From the NCBI GenBank assembly GCA_947589025.1, contig CANQAY010000008.1:1-58054 (forward strand): a DNA stretch of 58,054 bases, in the 5' to 3' direction. The stretch comes from an uncultured Clostridia bacterium. Its GTDB lineage: Bacteria; Bacillota; Clostridia; Christensenellales; UBA1242. How positions within the stretch are numbered: position 1 is the stretch's first letter; each line of letters begins with the position of its first letter. The notes under the pieces were generated by a model. It was not told the DNA's origin and did no database searches. It saw only the letters and a list, made by a program, of their open reading frames with translations. The translations under genes and the position numbers were made by a program. Positions 16,474-24,100 of the stretch are shown piece by piece.

Positions 16474-17235
16474 ATGACCAAAGTAATTTCAGTGGCAAAT
16501 CAAAAGGGCGGCGTTGGCAAAACCACAACTTGTGTTAACTTGGCCAGCTATTTGGCAAATTGCGGCAAAAAGGTGCTTTTAATTGATATGGACCCACAAG
16601 GAAACGCATGCGCCAGCCTTGGTGTAGAGATAGATAAGAATAAAGAATCGGTTTACGAAGTGTTGCTGGGTGAGGCAAATTTAAGTGAGGCAATTTACCC
16701 TTCTGTGCAAGAAAATTTATTTGTTGTGCCTTCTACTGTGGACTTGGCTGGAGCGGAAGTAGATTTGGTTTATATGGATAGGCGCGAATATGTTATGAAA
16801 GAGGCGCTGGCAAATTATAAAAAGGATTATGACTATATTTTTATAGACTGTCCGCCTTCATTGGGCCTATTAACCGTTAATGCCTTAACGGCAACCGACA
16901 CAGTGTTAATTCCTATTCAATGTGAATATTTTGCCTTGGTTGGTTTAGGACAACTTATGAACACGGTTAGGTTAATTAAAAAACATTTAAACCCAAATGT
17001 TGAAATAGAAGGTGTGTTGTTAACAATGAAAGATAATCGCAGCAATTTGGTTGCTCAGGTGTCGGAGGAAATAAAAAAATATTTTGGTGCAAAGGTTTAT
17101 GATACATATATTCCACGAAATATCCGTTTGGCAGAGAGCCCAAGCCACGGCAAACCTATTTTGATGTACGATAGTAAAAGCAAAGGGGCTTTGGCTTATA
17201 AATCGTTATGTGATGAGTTTTTAAAGAAACAATAA
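16474..17235 (+). CDS. parA: Chromosome partitioning ATPase ParA/Soj
   Basis: A MinD/ParA-family ATPase of about 253 residues that drives segregation of the origin together with ParB. The deviant Walker A KGGVGKTT lies at about 10-17, DMDPQGNA follows, and the FIDCPPSLGLL Walker B/switch segment is near 122. An IPRNIRLAESPSHG stretch near the C-terminus is typical of chromosomal Soj proteins. I prefer the ATG at 16474 (AAGGAG six bases upstream) over the TTG at 16468. parB follows after 133 bases that contain two parS-like palindromes. Confidence 0.96.
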   Translation: MTKVISVANQKGGVGKTTTCVNLASYLANCGKKVLLIDMDPQGNACASLGVEIDKNKESVYEVLLGEANLSEAIYPSVQENLFVVPSTVDLAGAEVDLVYMDRREYVMKEALANYKKDYDYIFIDCPPSLGLLTVNALTATDTVLIPIQCEYFALVGLGQLMNTVRLIKKHLNPNVEIEGVLLTMKDNRSNLVAQVSEEIKKYFGAKVYDTYIPRNIRLAESPSHGKPILMYDSKSKGALAYKSLCDEFLKKQ

Positions 17236-17236
17236 G

Positions 17237-17252
17237 TGTTCCACATGGAACA
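17237..17252. promoter_or_regulatory. parS-like palindrome, doubling as a terminator hairpin
   Basis: TGTTCCACATGGAACA resembles the bacterial parS consensus TGTTTCACGTGAAACA, with changed inner bases. It lies one base after the parA stop. The surrounding arms extend to AAGTGTTCCA/TGGAACACTT, followed by T7, so the same site can act as an intrinsic terminator in RNA. Confidence 0.75.
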
Positions 17253-17341
17253 CTTTTTTATTAAATATTTAAATTTGCTGTTTTTTGTTTGACCCAAAAA
17301 TTTTAAATTATTATAATATTATTAGTTGAGCAAATTGCTTA

Positions 17342-17357
17342 TGTTCCACATGGAACA
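17342..17357. promoter_or_regulatory. Second parS-like palindrome in front of parB
   Basis: An identical 16-base TGTTCCACATGGAACA. It lies immediately upstream of the AAAGGAGG ribosome-binding site of parB, so ParB binding here could repress its own gene. Confidence 0.8.
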
Positions 17358-17368
17358 AAGGAGGAATT

Positions 17369-18247
17369 ATGAAACCCGGATTGGGCAGAGGGCTAGATAG
17401 CCTATTAAAATCGTATGATGAGGAGATAGAACCTAAAACAAAAACAAGAGAGGCAAAACCTGCTTCGGATAATGAAATTACGGCAATTCCGTTATCTAAA
17501 ATTTACACAAACCCAAATCAGCCAAGAAAGTCGTTTGACCAAGCTGCATTAAACGAGTTGGCGGAAAGTATTAAGTTGCATGGTTTAATTCAGCCAATTA
17601 TTGTTAACGAAACGGCCGACGGCTACATGATTATTGCCGGCGAAAGGCGATATAGGGCCTGCAAACTTGCTGGGCTTAAAGAAGTTAATGCTGTGGTTAA
17701 AAAATACAGCAATAAACAGGTGGCAGAAATTGCCTTAATTGAAAACTTGCAACGTGAAGATTTAAACCCTATAGAAATGTCTAAGGGAATTAAAAGATTG
17801 ATGGACGAATATGGCTTAACACAAGAAAAGGTGGCAGAACGTTTGGGTAAATCTAGGTCCGCCGTTGCCAATAGCCTAAGAATTTTAAGCTTGTATCCTG
17901 AGGTTATAGATTTAATAGAAAAAGGCAAAGTTTCGTTCGGGCATGCCAAGGTGCTGGTTGCAGTAACCGACTACGCAACACAAGTTTTGCTTGCAAAAAA
18001 GATTGCTAAAGACAAACTTACCGTAAGAGATTTAGAGCGGGAAGTTGAACAAATTTTAGGCAACAAGAAAAAGAAAAAAGCCAAAGCTGCCCCTTCAGCA
18101 GAGTTAAAAGATTTTGTAAATCAACTTCAAAAAAAGCTTAAAACAAAAGTTAATGTAATTGGCAATGAAAAGAAAGGAAGAATTTACATAGACTATTACA
18201 ATCAAGACGATTTGGATAGAATTTATGAAATTATTTTAAAAAAATAA
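17369..18247 (+). CDS. parB: Chromosome partitioning protein ParB/Spo0J
   Basis: A 292-residue DNA-binding CTPase that loads at parS and spreads. The short N-terminal box PGLGRGLDSLL is the ParA-interacting motif. The ParB/Srx domain (about 35-125) has NPNQPRKSF, ELAESI and the GERRYRA CTP-binding motif near 90. ENLQREDLNP and a helix-turn-helix (about 130-180, LTQEKVAERLGKSR) follow. The C-terminal part dimerises. AAAGGAGG precedes the ATG, and two parS-like sites lie between parA and parB. A terminator follows. Confidence 0.97.
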   Translation: MKPGLGRGLDSLLKSYDEEIEPKTKTREAKPASDNEITAIPLSKIYTNPNQPRKSFDQAALNELAESIKLHGLIQPIIVNETADGYMIIAGERRYRACKLAGLKEVNAVVKKYSNKQVAEIALIENLQREDLNPIEMSKGIKRLMDEYGLTQEKVAERLGKSRSAVANSLRILSLYPEVIDLIEKGKVSFGHAKVLVAVTDYATQVLLAKKIAKDKLTVRDLEREVEQILGNKKKKKAKAAPSAELKDFVNQLQKKLKTKVNVIGNEKKGRIYIDYYNQDDLDRIYEIILKK

Positions 18248-18250
18248 AAT

Positions 18251-18276
18251 AAAAACGGGCAAAACCCGTTTTTTAT
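18251..18276. terminator. Bidirectional terminator after parB and nrnA
   Basis: AAAAACGGG CAAAA CCCGTTTTTT is an intrinsic terminator in both directions between the convergent parB and DHH phosphoesterase genes. Confidence 0.85.
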
Positions 18277-19232
18277 TTGCCCGCTTTTAAAATTAATTTA
18301 AATTGTTTGAAAACTTCAGCTTCAATTTCTGTTAAAGTTTTATTTGCTAAATAGGCGGCTGCCCCGGCATGTCCGCCTCCGCCCATGCTTTTGGCAAAAG
18401 CGGATACGTCAAACCCCTTTTTTGCCCGCATGCTAACATAAAATTGGCCGTTTTGTGGGCGAATAAAACACATCAGTTTGTTGTTTTGTATGGCAGCCAT
18501 TCGGTTAGAGACCCCAATGTAATCCATTTCACTAACGTTAAGTTTTTTAGCTTCTGCCTTAGTTATATGGGTAATTAAAATTTGATTATTTTCGCTGGCC
18601 TTTATGTTGTTAATTGCCGCAGCCAAGACCATCATGTTGCTTAACGAATGAGTGTTGAAATATTGGTTATATGTATCTTCAATGTCAACACAATCGATGC
18701 AGTCACCCGCAACATTATATGTTCTTTTGTTAACCGCCCCAACCGAAAAGTTGTTTGTATCGGTAATTATGCCGGAATAAATTTTAACTTTACTTTCGGC
18801 TGTTGGGGTATAGTTAAAGGCCTTCATAATAGAATATATAATTTCACAACACGAGCTAACAATCTCCACAATATTAATGTTGGCTTTTATTTGATTGGTG
18901 TTGTGATGGTCTATAACACAGGTCAGTTTTGCCTTATCAAACAGCGGCTTAAATTTGCCAAGGCGCTCTAAATTTGGGCAATCTAAAACTATTGCGCCAT
19001 CATATTTTTTAGGCACGACGTTAATTTTTAATTTACCTAAAAGAGATAAATAATTGCTGGGCAGAGTTTCATATTCTGCAAATAAATCTATATGCTTTAC
19101 ATTAAAATGGTTTGTTAAAAACTCTTGCATAACATAAAGGCTGCACAATGCATCCACATCTGGATTAACATGGGCAATTAGGCAAACCGAATTTAAATTT
19201 TTAAACTTTTCTAACTTTTTATAACTTTTCAT
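18273..19232 (-). CDS. nrnA: DHH/DHHA1 phosphoesterase (NrnA-like oligoribonuclease/pAp phosphatase)
   Basis: A 319-residue Mn-dependent phosphoesterase likely to degrade nanoRNA and/or pAp. The DHH motifs occur in order: HVNPDVDA near 20, VLDCPN, the signature DHHNTN near 110 and TDTNNF near 155. The C-terminal DHHA1 domain ends with GGGGHAGAA, the substrate-binding loop. A perfect TATAAT (19239-19244 on the minus strand) lies exactly six bases before the ATG and there is no SD, so the mRNA is probably leaderless. The gene points away from the DnaA-box cluster. Confidence 0.9.
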   Translation of the reverse strand: MKSYKKLEKFKNLNSVCLIAHVNPDVDALCSLYVMQEFLTNHFNVKHIDLFAEYETLPSNYLSLLGKLKINVVPKKYDGAIVLDCPNLERLGKFKPLFDKAKLTCVIDHHNTNQIKANINIVEIVSSCCEIIYSIMKAFNYTPTAESKVKIYSGIITDTNNFSVGAVNKRTYNVAGDCIDCVDIEDTYNQYFNTHSLSNMMVLAAAINNIKASENNQILITHITKAEAKKLNVSEMDYIGVSNRMAAIQNNKLMCFIRPQNGQFYVSMRAKKGFDVSAFAKSMGGGGHAGAAAYLANKTLTEIEAEVFKQFKLILKAGK

Positions 19233-19249
19233 ACAAGCATTATAGCATA

Positions 19250-19492
19250 AAAATTTTCCAACTTATCCACTTTTGAACAATTTTTGAGCGGTTTTTTTCA
19301 AAAAATTGGCAAGTTATCCACAATTTGTGGAAAAATATGTGGATAACTTGTGGAAATCGTGTGGAAAAGACGGCATTTTTGTGGATAAACCATAATTTGA
19401 CACATTTGTGTGAAACAAACGCACATAAAATAAGGTTTAACAAAAGTTTTAATAAAAAATCATATATAAAAAATAATTATCATAATTTAAAT
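19250..19492. other. Candidate chromosomal replication origin (DnaA-box cluster plus AT-rich element)
   Basis: Three perfect TTATCCACA boxes occur at 19314-19322 (+), 19338-19346 (-) and 19380-19388 (-). One-mismatch boxes lie at 19263-19271, 19326-19334 and 19360-19368, and a weaker one at 19349-19357. The first two perfect boxes form a 13-base inverted repeat, CAAGTTATCCACA/TGTGGATAACTTG. A very AT-rich stretch (about 19430-19490), suitable for unwinding, follows. The region lies between divergent genes and within 3 kb of parA-parB and parS-like sites. dnaA itself is not in the window. Confidence 0.72.
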
Positions 19493-20182
19493 ATGCTAAA
19501 AAAACTAAAAAAATATAAACTATTAGCAATATTTTTTGTTGTGTTGCTGCTTTTAAGCGTGGCTTTTAACGGAATTGTTGTTGCCTCGGCAAATAAATAT
19601 AACGGGGTGACAATTGTTTTGGATGCCGGGCACGGCGGGCGAGATGGCGGAAGTGTTGGTGCGAATGGAACAATTGAAAAGGAATTGAACTTAAGTTACA
19701 CACTTATGTTAAAAGAAAAACTTGTTAAGGCGGGATATCGGGTTGAGCTTACAAGGAAAAATGATGATGGGCTATATTCTAACCTTGCAAAAAACAAAAA
19801 AATTAGCGATATGAATGCCCGATTTGAAATAATTAAAAAAACCAACCCAAATTTGGTTATTAGCATACACATGAATAGTTTTGCGGATAAAACTGCCTAT
19901 GGGGCCAACACATATTATAGGGTTAACGACGAGGCAAGCAAAAATGTGGCAAACATAATTCAAGCATCACTAAACAATTTTTGCGGGGCAAAAACAAAAT
20001 TTGCCTTAGTTGGCGATTATTACATTTTAAATTGCAGCTATTACACATCGGTTTTAATTGAATGCGGCTTTATATCTAACCCGGAGGAAGAACAAAAATT
20101 AAATTCGCAAAACTATAAACAAAATTTTACAGATGCAATAGCCAAGGCAATTTTTATTTATTTTGGCAAAAGAACAGTATAA
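19493..20182 (+). CDS. N-acetylmuramoyl-L-alanine amidase (Amidase_3, CwlD-like)
   Basis: A secreted or membrane-tethered zinc amidase of 229 residues that cleaves the bond between MurNAc and the stem peptide. A signal anchor covers about 8-30. The Amidase_3 domain begins with VLDAGHGGRDGG (first zinc histidine). It continues with the glutamate in TIEKELNL, the second histidine in ISIHMNS, and the catalytic glutamate in LIECGFISN. I start at the ATG at 19493: upstream codons would run through the DnaA-box region, and a -10-like CATAAT lies six bases before this ATG. It could act in wall remodelling or daughter-cell separation. Confidence 0.9.
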   Translation: MLKKLKKYKLLAIFFVVLLLLSVAFNGIVVASANKYNGVTIVLDAGHGGRDGGSVGANGTIEKELNLSYTLMLKEKLVKAGYRVELTRKNDDGLYSNLAKNKKISDMNARFEIIKKTNPNLVISIHMNSFADKTAYGANTYYRVNDEASKNVANIIQASLNNFCGAKTKFALVGDYYILNCSYYTSVLIECGFISNPEEEQKLNSQNYKQNFTDAIAKAIFIYFGKRTV

Positions 20183-20196
20183 TTTTGGCATTAATA

Positions 20197-20225
20197 TTGA
20201 CAAAAATTTAAAAAAATGCTAAAAC
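20197..20225 (+). promoter_or_regulatory. Promoter with leaderless geometry (TTGACA-17-TAAAAC)
   Basis: TTGACA (20197-20202) and TAAAAC (20220-20225) are separated by 17 bases, then six bases lead to the ATG at 20232. No SD is visible. Confidence 0.65.
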
Positions 20226-20231
20226 ATTTAT

Positions 20232-21113
20232 ATGAAAAACAAAAAAAAGAGGCGTAAACGTTCGTTAATTGCAAAACTTTCAATTGGCCTTGCCTGTGGC
20301 AGTGCGGGGGTGGTTTCGGCCGGATTGATTGGCTTTTTAATTTACAATTACGCGCTATCTAACAAATATAAACACATTTTGCCTCCCGGCAGCCCACACG
20401 GAAACACGGAAGATGTTTTTGACCCCAACGGCAACAATTTTGACATTGACGCGGGCGGGTCGATTGTGACCGACACGATGACAGATGAAGAGATTGAAGC
20501 TTTAAAAACCTCGCTAACAAATTTGCTGTTAACCGACGCCGCAAAATTTACAAACGAAGTTAAAAATTTAACAATTATTGACTTTGCGCTTATGCCATGC
20601 AATTTGAACGAGGCGCAAAACGAATATGATAAATTTATGTTTTCGGTGCTGTTTGCAAACGAAAAAAATGAAACTTTTGCACTAAATTATGTTGCGGGCA
20701 AAAATTTTGAAACAGATGCGGAAATTTCTAAAGATTATTTTGCCGATTTTATAAATTATGTTGAATTTGAATGCGGGCTGGATAACTGCGTTAAAATGAG
20801 TGCGGCCGGGCAAAAAGTTAAGGCAATTTTAAAAGATGCCGCCTTTGTGGGCAACGCGTTTTTGGGCTTTAACGAAATGGGGGAAGAATGCTATTTTATT
20901 CCGGTGTTTTATGGCAACGGGCAGGGCAGTGTTTATAGCTGCCTGTGTTCGGTGATGGACGCATATTATAAAAATCCGCTTGAAGAGTTGGCAAATTGGC
21001 TAACTTCAAGTGGCGATGGTGAAATTAATTTTTCGGTTTTAAATTTTAATGAAAGTGATAGCATTAAAGAAGCCATGCAAATTTTGTTAAGCAAATTAAC
21101 TTTAACATTTTAA
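20232..21113 (+). CDS. Membrane-anchored protein of unknown function
   Basis: A 293-residue protein that starts with a highly basic stretch (KNKKKRRKR) and one transmembrane helix at about 18-42. A Pro/Gly/Asp-rich linker and a soluble, mostly acidic domain (about 80-293) follow. This N-in anchor suggests an extracytoplasmic domain. Several cysteines (near 120, 178, 184 and 240) could pair outside the cell. I recognise no family. It follows the amidase after about 50 bases but has its own promoter, and a bidirectional terminator closes it. A wall-related role is only suggested by the neighbour. Confidence 0.8.
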   Translation: MKNKKKRRKRSLIAKLSIGLACGSAGVVSAGLIGFLIYNYALSNKYKHILPPGSPHGNTEDVFDPNGNNFDIDAGGSIVTDTMTDEEIEALKTSLTNLLLTDAAKFTNEVKNLTIIDFALMPCNLNEAQNEYDKFMFSVLFANEKNETFALNYVAGKNFETDAEISKDYFADFINYVEFECGLDNCVKMSAAGQKVKAILKDAAFVGNAFLGFNEMGEECYFIPVFYGNGQGSVYSCLCSVMDAYYKNPLEELANWLTSSGDGEINFSVLNFNESDSIKEAMQILLSKLTLTF

Positions 21114-21140
21114 AAAACTCTTCATAACGAAGAGTTTTAT
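21113..21140. terminator. Bidirectional terminator
   Basis: The hairpin AAAACTCTTC/GAAGAGTTTT with loop ATAAC separates convergent genes and overlaps the 3' end of the giant MBG protein gene. Confidence 0.85.
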
Positions 21141-24100
21141 TTTTGCTTTTGCTTTTTGTGCTTTATTATAATTTTTAACCCGCACAGCACAACGGCCGCA
21201 CCAATTACGTAAAGCGAAATTGTAGATAAAAAGTTTATCCAACTTTCGTCTTCAACGGTAACGTAAAATTCGCCCAAATTGGATGCTGTTACATAAAGTT
21301 GCCCGTTTTGTTTTTTGCTATCCAACAGCGTTAGCGAGCCATCCGCCGCGCGCTGATAAACATAGATGTTGCTTTTTTTATAAACATTTTCTGGCAGGTT
21401 TAGTTTAATTGTGTAAGTGCTAATTGCGTTTACAAATTCGTTATCATTTTTTAGCCAAATGTTATATTTAAGCACCAAATTGTGGTTTTTAATTTTAACA
21501 TTTTCTCTAACATTTTCTTGCGTAACATTAAGCAAATAATTGCCTTTAATAACAGGGTCTAACGCCGAAACCGAAACTGAATTATCTGCAATTTCGGCAA
21601 GCGTTATGTTGGCGTAAAGGGTTTTTGGCAAAATTAAATTGTAATTGTGTGCATTGTTGCCAACAATTGAAATGTTGTAAATGTTAACAGGAATGTTTTG
21701 CCCAACCGCAGCAGATTCAAACTGCGCACAATTGTTTTTATCATATTGCAAATAAACGTCGTCTATAACGCCAGAAATGTAAGGATTTTTTAAATATGCC
21801 CGGGTGGTGCCGTCGTAAATTTTATCGTAAATTGATGTTATCATGTTAACATCTTTTTGCAAAATTTGCAGTGTTGCCGGCAGCAGCGTTATGTTGTAAT
21901 TTGAATTGTAAACGCCTTCAATTAATTTGTAACTGCCAACATTTTCGCCCGGCTCTCGCTTAACGGCGCCATATAAAATGTCGTTATTAATAAGCTTGCC
22001 GCTTGTTATTGTGTAGTTAAACGATGGGTCATCTTGCCCGTAAATTTTGGTGTAACTTGAGCTGGTGGTTTTTATTGTTAAGTTAAGCGGTAAAATGGTT
22101 ACCGTTCCGGCAATAAATTTAATGTTATAATTTCTGCCCAAATTAAGCGTGCTAATAATTTCATATTCGCCAACCGTGTTGCCTTTGCGCTTATATAGCC
22201 CGCCCTCTAGCGTGTGGCCGCTTAATATTGAGCCGGACACAATAACATATTCTAGCTCGGGGTCGGCCTCGCCGTAATTGATTGTGTAACTTTGCGCTTT
22301 AATAACAATTTCTCGTGGCAAAATTGTAAAATACCATTCGTTAAAAATTATGTTGTAATTTTTGTTTGCCAAGGTGCAATAAATTTTATATTTGCCCGTC
22401 TCTTCAATTGGGTGGGTGTCCCTTTCTCTAAACAAATTTCCGCTTAAAACATCGCCATTAACAAGTGTGCCGTTAAGCGTGTAGGCAATGTTGGTTTCCG
22501 CCTCGCCATAAAATTTGGATAGTGTGGTTGGAATAACTTCAATTTGCCTTTTTAAAATTTTAAAAGTGTTGCTTTCAAATTGAACAATATAGTTATCGTT
22601 AATTTTTATGCTGCCAATTAAAATTTCATAATCGTTGGCATCTTCGCCCGGCTGCCGTGCCAGGCTGCCCGTTATTTGGTCGTTAAAAGCAAGGCCGTTT
22701 AAACTAATTTCATAATTTAATTCGGGGTCAGCTTCGCCATAAAACTTTTGCATGCCTTGGGCGGAAATTGTTATGTTGCGTTTAATAATTTCAAACGTGC
22801 CGGCGCTAAAAGTTATGTTATAATTTTTGCCAAGGTTAAAGCTGCCAATGTTAATAATGTAGCTGTCAACATTTTCGCCCTCTTGCCTTAAAAGTGTGCC
22901 CGAAGCAATGTTTTCTAAATGGTCATTATTTTTTAAAAAGCCTGAGGTTATGCTTACGCTGTAAGAAGGGTCGGCATCGCCATAAATTTTAATTTTGTCA
23001 TCTGCCCGCAGCGAGATGTTGCACGGCGTTATTGTTAAATATGCCTCAACAAATTCAATTGAATAGCGCTCGTCAAAAGTTGTTTCGCAAATAAGTTTAT
23101 AGCTGCCAACATCCTCGCCAAACTCACGCATTATGTTAACGCTAAGGCGCTGGCCGGCAATGTCGTTAACAACGGAATAGTTAAACACGGGGTCGTCATC
23201 ACCATAAACTTTTGTGGTGGCAAAACTTGTTACCACAACCGGGCGTTTTAAAATTAAAAAGTTGGAATTTTGTGTGTTAACAAATGTGTAATTTATGTTG
23301 GTTGAAAGGGTGGTTAAATTGTAAGCATAAACGCCAACATCCTCGCCAATTTCACGCGTTATTTCGCCATCAATAACATTAGTGGTGGTGTCGTTAAAGC
23401 AAAACGCATCTTCAATTTCGTAAGCTATAGCGGGGTTATCATCCCCAAAAAATTTAGATTGCGTTTTAACAAAAACATTTATAGGGCGCGGCAAAATTTC
23501 AAAATAATTTTCGGCAAGCACAAGGCTATAATTTGGGTTGCCGTTAATTATGTTTAAATTATATGCATATTGCCCAACAACCTCACCCGCATTGCGCTGC
23601 AATTCAATGTTTATAACATCATCTAGCACAAGGTTGTTAATAGAATAATCAATTTCGGGCTCACTGTCGCCATAAAATTTTTGGGTGTTGGCTATAAACA
23701 CGGTGGCAATGCGCTTTTCTATTTTTATTTGATTATTTATTACATTAAATTCAAAATAATAGTTCAACGGATTGCTGCAAATAATTTGCTTGGTTAAAAT
23801 TGTTACATTTGCATTGCCTACATTTGCGCTGCTTAACATGGGTTTTAAGAGCAGTTCAAAATTTTCATTTTTAATGTTGTTTTTAAAGTTGGCGTTAAAG
23901 TTAACATCGGTTGTTCCGTCATAAGTTTTGTTTAAAAATTCTATTTCAACATCAATTTTGCGCTGCTTAATTTCAAGCACACTTGCGTTAAATTCAATTA
24001 TGTAATTTTCGTTATAAAGGCTGCCTTTATTTAATTTGTAACTGCCAATATCTTCACCCTCTTCACGCATTATTTTGCCAGATAAGGTGTCGTTATTAAC

